A stretch of DNA of 64,000 bases from Azospira inquinata (lineage in GTDB: Bacteria > Pseudomonadota > Gammaproteobacteria > Burkholderiales > Rhodocyclaceae). Shown in pieces: positions 17,859-25,064 of this stretch. The DNA lies in NCBI RefSeq assembly GCF_018905915.1, contig NZ_CP064782.1, positions 1,612,001 to 1,676,000 of the forward strand, given 5' to 3'. The notes beneath the pieces were generated by a model. That model had not been told where the DNA came from. It saw nothing but the letters and a program-made list of their open reading frames with translations, and searched no databases. Made by a program: the position numbers and the translations under genes. How positions within the stretch are numbered: position 1 is the first letter of the stretch; each line of letters begins with the position of its first letter.

Positions 17859-17921
17859 TTTTTTTGCATGGGGTGACTTGCAGTGGTAACGCTGCTTCAC
17901 TCTAAAGGACAGCTGCGTGAT

Positions 17922-17944
17922 GGCTACTTAAGTAGCCTTTCTTT
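17922..17944 (+). terminator. Palindromic hairpin with short T run between copies 1 and 2
   Basis: GGCTACTTAAGTAGCC is a perfect 16-base palindrome (6-bp stem, TTAA loop) followed by TTTCTTT. It can end transcription after copy 1. It directly abuts the AGGAGG ribosome site of copy 2, so it could also act as a leader hairpin for that gene. Confidence 0.5.
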
Positions 17945-17954
17945 AGGAGGATGT

Positions 17955-18467
17955 GTGAGGTATGTAATTGCCGTGTTATTGCTGTGTATTAGTTCTATTT
18001 CCCTGTCTGGGGAAAGAGGATATTACGTTGTTGCAATAGATTTAAGCGGAGGATTTTGGGATACACCATATTATAAAAATTACCTCAATTCTAGTAATGA
18101 AGATTTCCCTTGTTGGGATAAGAGGGCAGGGAATGGAATTGATTTTTTTTCAAGGAAAAAAGTTCCTTCAGAAATAAATGGCGATATTGTAAGATTAGCG
18201 TTATCGGGGAACAAAGATTCTATTAATAGACTTAAGAATATACTCCGGAGCTATACCGATGAAAAAGTTATTTCTGGCTATGACGGATTGTATGCTATTG
18301 AGCATACTCATGAAATGATAAGAGTGTATGGATTTGGCGCTCGGTCTGGCAGGATAAAAGTGGTAAATAGAGCGTTGAAGCCCGTAGCAAACGGATTCCC
18401 TGTTGGATTACTAAATAATATATTTTGTGCGGCTGCTGCTCCCTTTGATGATAAATTTTCACCCTGA
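17955..18467 (+). CDS. Secreted protein of the three-member local family, copy 2
   Basis: 170 residues from a GTG at 17955, chosen because AGGAGG ends 4 nt upstream and the signal peptide (YVIAVLLLCISSISLSG) then begins at residue 2; an open frame upstream to 17883 is less likely. The mature part starts GERGYYVVAIDLSGGFWDT and is very similar throughout to copy 3 (at 18882), including the terminal AAAPFDDKFSP. It is part of the tandem duplication that also produced the rhodanese remnant downstream. Unknown family, presumed periplasmic. An immunity role is inferred from its place in the vgrG island. Confidence 0.7.
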   Translation: MRYVIAVLLLCISSISLSGERGYYVVAIDLSGGFWDTPYYKNYLNSSNEDFPCWDKRAGNGIDFFSRKKVPSEINGDIVRLALSGNKDSINRLKNILRSYTDEKVISGYDGLYAIEHTHEMIRVYGFGARSGRIKVVNRALKPVANGFPVGLLNNIFCAAAAPFDDKFSP

Positions 18468-18491
18468 TATTTTCCTCGCTAACACTTGGAT

Positions 18492-18840
18492 TCAATTCGT
18501 CGCCTTAGTTTCCAGGGGTAACCCCGCCTCACTCCAGCCGTCGATACCACCTTTCAGCACTCGTGCAGTGATGCCTTTTTGCTGGAGCGGGCGGGCAGAT
18601 TTGGTGGCGGAGGTGCCGTGGGGGTAGGGCGCAGTAGGGGACGATGGGAATGTCCCTGGGTCACTGCCGGTGCATTAGACGAGGACGGCTAGTTCCACGT
18701 AGCGAGTCCCCGGGATGGGGCGGCCGAGAGGGGTGAGTTGGGCGGAAGCTGGGTGTATATCTACCACCAGTATCCGTTGCTCGTTTCCAGCGAATTGAAG
18801 GATTTCTCCTACGACCTTGCGGGACAGCCTCAGCCTAGAA
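18492..18840 (-). pseudogene. Decayed duplicate of the 3' end of the DedA-rhodanese gene
   Basis: This stretch matches, base for base over long runs, the last ~350 bases of the gene at 19415-20359, offset by 923 bases: the same stop codon, the same final codons, and recognisable blocks such as CTTTTTGCTGGAGC and ATCTACCACCA. Substitutions and small indels break the reading frame, and no start or DedA part is present. It therefore carries no function of its own; it marks a past tandem duplication together with the immunity-like gene beside it. The ~410 bases between copies 2 and 3 hold nothing else that I can recognise. Confidence 0.88.
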
Positions 18841-18881
18841 GAGAAAATACTCAAAATATATGTAGAAAGTTGGGCGAGCGT

Positions 18882-19391
18882 ATGAAATATTTTATATTGT
18901 TAATTCTGTTGCTTTCGCCATTTGTGTTTGCTGGGGAAAGGGGATTTTATGTTGTGGCGATAGACTTAAATGGCGGATTCTGGGATACACGATACTATAA
19001 AAATTATCTTGATTCTGATAGTGAACCGGCGCCTTGCTGGGAAAAGCGTGCAGGGAATGGAATTGCTGTTTTTGCGAGGAAAAAAATTCCAATTGAAATA
19101 ACGGTTGATATGGTCAAGTCTGTAGTTGCGGGAAATAAAGAATCGATCTCGAAGATAAAAAATATTCTTAGATCCTATCAAGGGCCTAAGGTTGGGTCCG
19201 GGTTTGATGGATTGTATGCAATTGATTATAAGCCAGGATTTATTTCTGTTTATGGATTAGGCGCAAGGTCCGGACGGATAGTCGTTGTTAGGAGAAAAAT
19301 AAAACCGCCGGTAGTAGGAGATACGACAGATATTTTAGAAAATATATTTTGTAAAGCTGCCGCTCCCTTCGATGATAAATTCTCCCCCTAA
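18882..19391 (+). CDS. Secreted protein of the three-member local family, copy 3
   Basis: 169 residues from the ATG at 18882 (the open frame runs to 18738 but that part overlaps the rhodanese remnant). Signal peptide YFILLILLLSPFVFAG, then GERGFYVVAIDLNGGFWDT, CWEKRAGNGI, GFDGLYAI, YGLGARSGRI and a terminal AAAPFDDKFSP, closely matching copy 2. It converges on the intact DedA-rhodanese gene with 23 bases between stop codons. Two conserved cysteines remain. Unknown family, presumed periplasmic; a role in protection from a T6SS toxin is inference. Confidence 0.7.
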   Translation: MKYFILLILLLSPFVFAGERGFYVVAIDLNGGFWDTRYYKNYLDSDSEPAPCWEKRAGNGIAVFARKKIPIEITVDMVKSVVAGNKESISKIKNILRSYQGPKVGSGFDGLYAIDYKPGFISVYGLGARSGRIVVVRRKIKPPVVGDTTDILENIFCKAAAPFDDKFSP

Positions 19392-19414
19392 TATTTTTTC
19401 GCTAACACGCGGAT

Positions 19415-20359
19415 TCAATTTGTCGCCTTAGTTTCCAGGGGTAACCCCGCCTCACTCCAGCCGTCGATACCGCCTTTCAGCACTTGTGCAATGATGCCTT
19501 TTTGCTGGAGCAGGCGGGCGGCTTTGGCGGCGGAGGCGTCTCGGGGGCAGGCGCAGTAGGTGACGATGGGGATGTCCCGGGGCCAGTCCTGGTGGCTGGT
19601 CTGGGCCAGGGTGGCCAGGTCCACGTGGCGGGCGCCGGGGATGCGGGGGCCTAAGGGGAGTTGGGGGGAGGCGGGGCGCACATCTACCACCAATACGCTT
19701 TGCCCGGCCTCCAGCAGTTGGGAGAGTTCGCTCACCGCCATGCGGGGCAGGCGGGCGGCAGCCCGGGCTTCCCAGGCCCGGCGCCAGAGGCGGGCGGCCA
19801 CGTAAAGGACCACGGCAGCGGCTACGGCAGGCAGGGCCACATTCCCCAGACGTTCCAAGAGGCCCAGCAGGGCGTCGATTTGGCCGTGGAAGACCATGCC
19901 GGCCGCCAGGCCGCTACCGGCCCAGAGAGCGGTGCCTGCCAGATTGAAGAGCAGGAAGTTGCGCCAGGAAAGGCCCAGGGCGCCGGCCAGGGGCGGGGCC
20001 AGGGTGGAAAGCCCGGGGACGAATTTGGCGATTACCAGGGTGGCGACACCGCGCCGGGAAAAACTGACTTCGCTCTGGCGCACGCAGCTGTCCGGGGAAA
20101 TGGAGACCCGGCAGAGGAGGCTGAGGATGGCCCGCCCCCAGCGCCGCCCGGCGCCGAACCAGACACCGTCTGCTGCCAGGGAGGCCAGGGTGGCCAGAAC
20201 CAGGGCCTGAACCGCGAATACCCCGTCTGCCACCCCCTGGGCTCCGGCCAGCAACAGGATGGGCAGGGCTGGCAGGGGCGCCCCCGCCTGCTCGATGAGC
20301 ACCCCAAAAAAGACCACCGCCAGGGCATGTTGGTCAAAGAGGGCGAGGAGGGTGTCCAT
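19415..20359 (-). CDS. DedA-family membrane protein fused to a rhodanese domain
   Basis: 314 residues from the ATG at 20359. The N-terminal ~190 residues are a DedA/SNARE-associated (VTT) membrane domain with several transmembrane helices; the family block FSRRGVATLVIAKFVPGLST and GNFLLFN-like WRNFLLFNLAGT are present. After a further helix, residues ~215-310 form a rhodanese domain: VLVVDVRPASP, IPGARHVDL and the active-site cysteine loop YCACPRDASA. DedA proteins affect membrane potential and lipid flipping; the rhodanese part may move sulfane sulfur or sense redox. The frame is open to 20461, so a longer form is possible; no clear ribosome site decides. Its 3' end was duplicated (see 18492). 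Confidence 0.88.
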   Translation of the reverse strand: MDTLLALFDQHALAVVFFGVLIEQAGAPLPALPILLLAGAQGVADGVFAVQALVLATLASLAADGVWFGAGRRWGRAILSLLCRVSISPDSCVRQSEVSFSRRGVATLVIAKFVPGLSTLAPPLAGALGLSWRNFLLFNLAGTALWAGSGLAAGMVFHGQIDALLGLLERLGNVALPAVAAAVVLYVAARLWRRAWEARAAARLPRMAVSELSQLLEAGQSVLVVDVRPASPQLPLGPRIPGARHVDLATLAQTSHQDWPRDIPIVTYCACPRDASAAKAARLLQQKGIIAQVLKGGIDGWSEAGLPLETKATN

Positions 20360-20502
20360 GGTCGGGGCCTGTTGGGGAAAGTCCGTGGGGGTGGAGGCTG
20401 GGAGGGCTAACCGGGGGGCGTTAGGGCCGCTGTCAGGGCTAGCTGAATGCCCCACCAACAAAGGGCCATCCTAACGCGGAATTCCTTCCCCCTGCCGTCT
20501 TC

Positions 20503-21372
20503 CTAGCCCAGGCGTCCTTCCCGGTAGTCGTTCAGGGCTTGGTAGATTTCCTGTTCCGTGTTCATCACAAAGGGGCCGTACTGGGCGATGGGCTCGTTCA
20601 GGGGGCGACCGGCCAGAACCAGTACCCGAGCGGCTTCCGGGGCGGTGAAGGCGATGCCGTCCCGTTCTGGTTGGGTTTCCAGGAGGGCCAGATGGGCGCT
20701 GGGCACCAGGGTTTCCCCCACCTGGACGCTGCCCCGATAGGGGTAGAGGGCGGCGTTGTGGCCCGGGTCCAGGGGTAGATGAAAGCTGGCTCCGGCGGGC
20801 AGATGCAGGTCCAGGTAGAGGGGGGCGGTGGCGGCCCGGGTGACGGCCCCGGTGACCCCCAGGCATTCCCCGGCGATCACCGTGACTTCCACCCCCGCGG
20901 CAGTAGTGCAGCGGGGCAGGGCGGCGGCGGGGAAATCCTGATACCAGGGGGGGCAGAGCTTGTCCTGGGCGGGCAGGTTGAGCCAGAGCTGGAAGCCCTC
21001 CATGACCCCTTCTTCCTGCTGGGGCAGTTCGGAGTGGATGACGCCCCGTCCGGCGGTCATCCATTGCACTCCGCCGTTTTCCAGCAGGCCGTGATGGCCG
21101 GCGCTGTCCGCGTGGGCCATGCGTCCGGCGATCATGTAGGTCACCGTTTCAAAGCCCCGGTGGGGATGGTCGGGAAAACCAGCGATGTAGTCGTCGGGCT
21201 GGTCGCTGCCAAAGGCGTCCAGCATCAAAAAAGGGTCCAGGCGGCGTTGCAGGTCCTGGCCCAGCACCCGGGTCAGTTTGACCCCGGCGCCATCGGAGGT
21301 GACCCGCCCGCGCACCAGGCGTTCCACCCGGCGAGGCTGTTGGGGTTGGGGGGCATTCACTTGAGGGGTCAT
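20503..21372 (-). CDS. Pirin family protein
   Basis: Cupin-fold protein, 289 residues. The metal-site block FPDHPHRGFETVTYMIAGRM holds the conserved histidines, with the further ligand region HSELPQQEE. Bacterial pirins can act as quercetin 2,3-dioxygenases or interact with metabolic enzymes; which applies here is unknown. The second of two close ATG codons (21372) is preferred because AGGAG lies 6 nt upstream, whereas it touches the first (21378). It lies downstream of azoR on the same strand with a ~160-base gap; pirin with azoreductase and a divergent LysR suggests a quinone or electrophile response group. Confidence 0.92.
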   Translation of the reverse strand: MTPQVNAPQPQQPRRVERLVRGRVTSDGAGVKLTRVLGQDLQRRLDPFLMLDAFGSDQPDDYIAGFPDHPHRGFETVTYMIAGRMAHADSAGHHGLLENGGVQWMTAGRGVIHSELPQQEEGVMEGFQLWLNLPAQDKLCPPWYQDFPAAALPRCTTAAGVEVTVIAGECLGVTGAVTRAATAPLYLDLHLPAGASFHLPLDPGHNAALYPYRGSVQVGETLVPSAHLALLETQPERDGIAFTAPEAARVLVLAGRPLNEPIAQYGPFVMNTEQEIYQALNDYREGRLG

Positions 21373-21542
21373 GGCCATCTCCTGGATAAAAAAATCGGGC
21401 AGCCGGTTCTCGTTGGGGTTGGGAGGGGGAGGCGGCTGCCCGGGGCCGGGAATGATCCCGGCGGAGCGTTAGGGCGACGGGGGCGGGGGCTTGGCCCCTC
21501 GCCGGAAGACCGTGGTCGGCCTTCTTCCGTGGCCCGGTGGGT

Positions 21543-22139
21543 TTAAGCCAGGGCGGCGATTTCCTTGGCCGCGTTGGCAAAGCCCTGGGCGGCGGCGTCC
21601 GGGCCCATGTTCAGGCCTTCCGCGTAGATGAAGGTAACGTCGGTCATGCCCAGGAAGCCCAGCACGGCCTTCAGGTAAGGCACTTGGGAATCCGCCGGGG
21701 TATCCCGGTAGAGACCGCCCCGGGCCAGGGCCACATAAACTTTCTTGCCCTTGACCAAACCTTCGGCGCCGGCGGCGGTGTAGCGGAAGGTCACGTTGGC
21801 CCGGCACACGGCGTCAATCCAGGTCTTGAGCTGGACCGGAATGCCGAAGTTGTACATGGGGACCCCCAGCACCAGCACGTCCGTGGCTTGCAGCTGGGCG
21901 ATCAGGGCGTCGTCTAGGGCCACCCGGGCGGCCTGTTCCGCCGTGCGTTTTTCGGCGGGGGTGAACAGGGCGCCCAGGGCGTCCTTGTCCAGCACGGGAT
22001 GGGGATCGGTGGCCAGATTGCGCACGGTCACCTTGGCGTCCGGGTGGAGGGCCACCAGGCGGGCGGTCACATCGTTGGCTACCTTGGTGGAGTTGGCGCC
22101 GTCGACCCGGGCGCTGGCATTGATTTGCAGGAGATTCAT
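21543..22139 (-). CDS. azoR: FMN-dependent NADH-azoreductase
   Basis: Flavodoxin-like quinone/azo reductase of the AzoR (AcpD) family, 198 residues, reducing quinones and azo dyes with NADH in the cytoplasm. The N-terminal [15 protein letters not shown] binds the FMN phosphate; [20 protein letters not shown] is the family signature around the flavin; the C-terminal [10 protein letters not shown] is typical. It is divergent from a LysR regulator (100 bases between starts), which probably controls it. The ribosome site AAAGGAAT precedes the ATG. Confidence 0.94.
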   Translation of the reverse strand: MNLLQINASARVDGANSTKVANDVTARLVALHPDAKVTVRNLATDPHPVLDKDALGALFTPAEKRTAEQAARVALDDALIAQLQATDVLVLGVPMYNFGIPVQLKTWIDAVCRANVTFRYTAAGAEGLVKGKKVYVALARGGLYRDTPADSQVPYLKAVLGFLGMTDVTFIYAEGLNMGPDAAAQGFANAAKEIAALA

Positions 22140-22239
22140 GGCAATTCCTTTAGCGGTGGAAAGGGAGAAGCGATGGAGTGACTTTAATCGTCCAGAATTC
22201 TTACCGGAAGCCCATGAATCGGATAAGATTGTTCCACCT

Positions 22240-23172
22240 ATGGATCAATTAGACCCCAACGACCTGCTTATCTTCGCCCGGGTGGTGGAAGCAGGCAGTT
22301 TCAGCAAAGGCGCGGAACGGCTGGGCCTGCCCAAATCCACCGTGTCCCGGCGCATTGCTGGGCTGGAGGAGCGCCTGGGGGAACAGCTGCTGATCCGTAC
22401 CACCCGCCGCCTGCGCCTGACCGAGTTCGGGGAAAGTCTCCTGGAACACGGCCGTCAGGTGGCGGCGGAGGTGGAAGCGGTGGCGGCCTTGAGCGAATTC
22501 CGCCGGGCCCGGCCCAGTGGCCGCCTGCGGGTTTCCATGCCCAGCGACGTGGCCACCGTGCTGCTGCCGGAGATGCTGGCTGCCTTTGTCGCCCTCCACC
22601 CGGCCGTATCCCTGGAGCTGGATCTCTCCCCCCGGCGGGTGGATTTGCTCGGGGAAAACTTTGATCTGGCGGTGCGCATGGGGGATCTGCCGGATGACGG
22701 CCTGCTGGCAGCCCGGCGCTTGGCCACCTTCACCTACGGTCTTTACGCGGCTCCCGCCTATCTGGCGGAACAGGGAGACCCGGAACGGCCCGAAGCCCTC
22801 ATGGACCATCAGGCCCTGCGCCTGCTGGCCCGGGACGGCAGCCCCCGGCCCTGGCACTTAAGCCGCCGGGCTGGGGACAAAACGGAAGACTGGACCGGGG
22901 TACCCCCGGGCCGGGCCATGGCCAACCAGCCCGAATTGCTGATCAAGCTGGCGGTGGCCGGGGCAGGCATCGCCGCCGTGCCCGACTGCTTCGCCGCCTT
23001 TGCCGTGCGCCGGGGGGAACTGCGCCGGGTGCTGCCCGATTGGCAACTCCCCTCCCTGGCCGCCTGGGCCGTATTCCCCGGCCGGCGCCTGATGCCCGCC
23101 AAAACCCGGGCCTTTGTGGACATGCTGTCCGCCGCACTGGGGGGCGGGGCTTCCGACACCGGGGTGAGTTAA
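22240..23172 (+). CDS. LysR-type transcriptional regulator
   Basis: 310 residues. The N-terminal winged helix-turn-helix ([47 protein letters not shown]) is classic for LysR proteins; the rest is the periplasmic-binding-like effector domain ([25 protein letters not shown]). It belongs to the CrgA/AaeR-like branch. It is divergent from azoR, the usual arrangement for a regulator and its target; the shared gap holds AATC-N6-GATT and a GAATTC palindrome that may be operator sequence. The ATG at 22240 starts the HTH correctly; the open frame upstream overlaps azoR and is not used. Confidence 0.93.
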   Translation: MDQLDPNDLLIFARVVEAGSFSKGAERLGLPKSTVSRRIAGLEERLGEQLLIRTTRRLRLTEFGESLLEHGRQVAAEVEAVAALSEFRRARPSGRLRVSMPSDVATVLLPEMLAAFVALHPAVSLELDLSPRRVDLLGENFDLAVRMGDLPDDGLLAARRLATFTYGLYAAPAYLAEQGDPERPEALMDHQALRLLARDGSPRPWHLSRRAGDKTEDWTGVPPGRAMANQPELLIKLAVAGAGIAAVPDCFAAFAVRRGELRRVLPDWQLPSLAAWAVFPGRRLMPAKTRAFVDMLSAALGGGASDTGVS

Positions 23173-23187
23173 AGGGCCTGGCGCCCC

Positions 23188-23278
23188 CTTCCTGGGCGAG
23201 AACCCTGGCAATACGGGGACCGATGCCAGAACTTGCTCCGGTGACGAGGGTCGATTTACCGCGACGATTCAAACCCAT
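23188..23278 (-). pseudogene. N-terminal remnant of a short-chain dehydrogenase
   Basis: The minus strand encodes about 30 residues with the start of a Rossmann fold, STLVTGASSGIGPRIARVLA, preceded by a possible ATG at 23278. The typical TGxxxGIG cofactor motif is clear, but homology ends within one helix, where the LysR gene's 3' end is reached, and no SDR body is found on either side. It is a truncated fossil, probably from a deletion. Confidence 0.7.
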
Positions 23279-23439
23279 GGGGTATGCCCACAAGGGTGTA
23301 GGCCCTTGTGCGGGGCCAGCACCACGCCGTTGTGGATAGAATGCTGAGTTCAAGGGGTGGTAACGGCGGGGCGTGAGCCTGGCTTCTTCGGTATTAGAAG
23401 CTCGGGCTTATGCCTCTAGCGCGGGTGGTTGGGTTTCCG

Positions 23440-23640
23440 CTGTGTTCCGCCGCTGACCGGCGGACGTACTTTTCTTGTCTTGCCAAGAAAAGTAGCCAAA
23501 AGAAAGCGCCCCCGGTTTGTCGCCCCTACGGGGTACCCTGCGCTACTCGCTTGCGGCGGGGGCTGCGGAACTCGGCCCTACGGGCCTACAGTCCTCGCCC
23601 TTTTCCCGCCGCAAGCTCCGTTGCTCGGCGACAAACAGGG
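23440..23640 (+). repeat. Dispersed repeat element, copy A (inverted partner at 24660)
   Basis: Starts CTGTGTTCCGCC, contains an ACTTTTCTTG / CAAGAAAAGT hairpin, then GTAGCCAAAAGAA, CTACGGG motifs, GTCCTCGCC and a GTTGCTCGGC end. The same succession occurs in reverse at 24660-24877. Elements of this general appearance are common in proteobacterial intergenic regions and often yield false ORF calls. No gene was recognised between 23279 and 23780. Confidence 0.75.
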
Positions 23641-23723
23641 GATATTCACGGTGAACACCTAGACGCAGCTTTAAATACTGAGTTTCTGCCAGCTCACCAG
23701 CGATACGACCCGTAGAAAGTATT

Positions 23724-23765
23724 GGCGGACCTTTCAGTAAGGTCCGGTGCATTGCAGGGTTAGGC
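23724..23765 (-). promoter_or_regulatory. Partial attC-like site
   Basis: On the minus strand, right after the lipoprotein gene, GCCTAACCCTGCAATGCACC is followed by an 8-bp hairpin CGGACCTT / AAGGTCCG. GCCTAAC is the inverse core of integron attC sites, and the wording matches known chromosomal integron attC left halves. The expected right half ending in GTTAGGC is missing, so the site looks degenerate. Confidence 0.5.
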
Positions 23766-23780
23766 ATCGCCGTCCCAATC

Positions 23781-24080
23781 TTACATTTCCTTTTTCAGCC
23801 GCATCCCTTCCGTTAGCAAATCACCATCGTCTAAGACGGTAAAGACGATGTCGCCATTCTGGCCCGTGACTTTGATGGTCTTGCCGTTCACTTCGTATGG
23901 CATTTCCATCGGAAGCGCAGTACCCCCAATCGACATGCGGGCAGTTCCATCCTTCTTAAATGTGAAACTCATCTTCTGTTCGGTGACACCGGTCATGTTG
24001 CTGGAATACGTTCCTTCTACCTTTGAGACGCCGCAGGCCACAAGGAACAGAACAACCGGAATGGCAAATAGCCTTTTCAT
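23781..24080 (-). CDS. Small lipoprotein, function unknown
   Basis: 99 residues from the ATG at 24080. MKRLFAIPVVLFLVACG is a lipoprotein signal with the lipobox LVAC; the next residue after cysteine is glycine, so outer-membrane sorting is likely. The mature part (VEGTYSSNMTG..., MSFTFKKDGTARMSIGG, GKTIKVTGQNGDIVFTV, DGDLLTEGMRLKK) reads as a small beta-rich domain like those that report on or stabilise envelope components; no family is named. It overlaps the preceding gene by one base (TAATG), so translation is coupled. It is probably cassette cargo. Confidence 0.75.
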   Translation of the reverse strand: MKRLFAIPVVLFLVACGVSKVEGTYSSNMTGVTEQKMSFTFKKDGTARMSIGGTALPMEMPYEVNGKTIKVTGQNGDIVFTVLDDGDLLTEGMRLKKEM

Positions 24081-24439
24081 TAAGCAGCTCCCTCTTGGTT
24101 GGAAAACCGTGTCGGTTCTAGCGATCGGCATTCGGACAATGCCTTCAGTATGTTTTCGATAAATTCTTGTCTTCTGGGATGGCCCGAAAGCAATTTGGCG
24201 CTTTCAAGGAGCCGCGTCAGGATTGAGTGTTCCAAGAAGTCAGGTTCGCTGTACCAAACAGGGTTCCGCCCCTGATTTGGGTATCCGACGTTCTGTCCAT
24301 CGCCATTCCACCGCACTCCAAGGCTTCGAGGTTTGCCCTCGCGACTTCCCCAAATAGCGGAATACTTGCCGTTATCGTACAAATCGATAACCGTCTTTTT
24401 GTCCCAGATGGCTGGTCTTACGCTGTCCACGCTTGGCAT
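24080..24439 (-). CDS. Hypothetical protein in the putative cassette
   Basis: 119 residues, family not recognised. No signal peptide or membrane segment. N-terminal half: IWDKKTVIDLYDNGKYSAIW and LGVRWNGDG, rich in aromatic and charged residues; C-terminal half is helical (ILTRLLESAKLLSGHPRRQ, FIENILKALSECRSL). The stop codon overlaps the lipoprotein start by one base. Composition and small size fit integron cassette genes. The real start is uncertain because no clear ribosome site is seen; GGGAGA lies 7 nt upstream. Confidence 0.6.
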   Translation of the reverse strand: MPSVDSVRPAIWDKKTVIDLYDNGKYSAIWGSREGKPRSLGVRWNGDGQNVGYPNQGRNPVWYSEPDFLEHSILTRLLESAKLLSGHPRRQEFIENILKALSECRSLEPTRFSNQEGAA

Positions 24440-24659
24440 TCAAATCTCCCTAATAGGCGCCGACGGGGTGTCGGTACATAGACAGGCTTAGGTACTCCGT
24501 AACCTTTTGTAACGACGCCTAACGTGAAAGAGACGCCCAATCAGATGTCTACTTCGTTTGTGTGTATACAGATTGCATGGCCGCGATACTATGGCTTTTA
24601 CAAAGGTCAAGTCAAAAGGAGGCAGATATAACGACAACGCGGGCCCCATGTTAAATCCC

Positions 24660-24877
24660 TTCACCCCCGCCGAGCAGCGGAGGACGGGCGGGGGGAAGTC
24701 GGCGAGGACTGTTTGAGGGCCGTAGGCCCGACGTATTTGCCAACCCCGGCAGCCGCCCCGACCGGCTGAGCAGCGCAGGGGAGCCCGTAGGGCCGGGGGT
24801 GGGGACCCCGTTCTTTTGGCTACTTTTCTTGTGGGGTTACAAGAAAAGTATGCCCGCCGGTCCACGGCGGAAAACAG
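24660..24877 (-). repeat. Dispersed repeat element, copy B (inverted relative to 23440)
   Basis: Read on the minus strand it begins CTGTTTTCCGCCGTGGACC, continues with the ACTTTTCTTGT / ACAAGAAAAGT hairpin, GTAGCCAAAAGAA, CCCTACGGG, GTCCTCGCC and a GCTGCTCGGC end, in the same order as copy A. Between 24440 and 25064 there is no convincing gene: the stretch holds the GTTAGGC core, this repeat and the ahpF terminator. Confidence 0.75.
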
Positions 24878-25000
24878 CCGTTCCGAGCGCGTGAGCGCAA
24901 GAGGTACGGATGAAGTAGGGACTCGAAGCTTGCAGGTAGGCTCGCTACCAAGCTTCCCAAGGGGGGTGAAAAGGGGCCAACAGCCCCCACCCCAAAACCC

Positions 25001-25033
25001 AACGCCCGCCCCGGTCTCCCGGCAGCGGGCGTT
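25001..25033 (-). terminator. Hairpin terminator downstream of ahpF
   Basis: Perfect 9-bp stem AACGCCCGC / GCGGGCGTT with a 15-nt loop; on the minus strand it is followed by GGGTTTTGGGG, a poor T run. It lies 31 bases after the ahpF stop. Confidence 0.55.
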
Positions 25034-25064
25034 TCCAATACTCCAGCGTCAAAAGCTGACCGCC

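Larger units (their letters stand above)
17955..19770. repeat. Tandem duplication: immunity-like gene plus tail of DedA-rhodanese
   Basis: Two units in direct orientation, about 17955-18840 and 18882-19770, each holding one family gene on the plus strand followed by the convergent 3' end of the rhodanese gene. Homology includes the short spacer between the two stop codons (TATTTT...CGCTAACAC). The left unit's rhodanese part is decayed; the right unit's is the intact gene. Sequence upstream of the two family genes does not match, which places the left boundary close to the gene start. Confidence 0.85.
23765..24523 (-). mobile_element. Probable relic integron gene cassette
   Basis: A 760-base block read on the minus strand: GTTAGGC at 24517-24523 (cassette entry core), two short overlapping genes, then GCCTAAC at 23759-23765 beginning an attC-like hairpin. 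This is the order expected for one integron cassette. Base composition is lower in GC than the neighbours. There is no integrase gene in the window, and the block is flanked by inverted copies of a dispersed repeat. Inferred, not proven. Confidence 0.45.

Noticed and set aside
23410..23767. Frames within repeat copy A and the attC-like site (including one starting MPNPAMHRT)
   Set aside because: They arise from the dispersed repeat and attC sequence and are commonly mis-annotated as proteins.
24488..24865. 125-codon minus-strand frame over repeat copy B
   Set aside because: Composed of repeat sequence (KVAKRTG, RAYGPQTVLA), no ribosome site.
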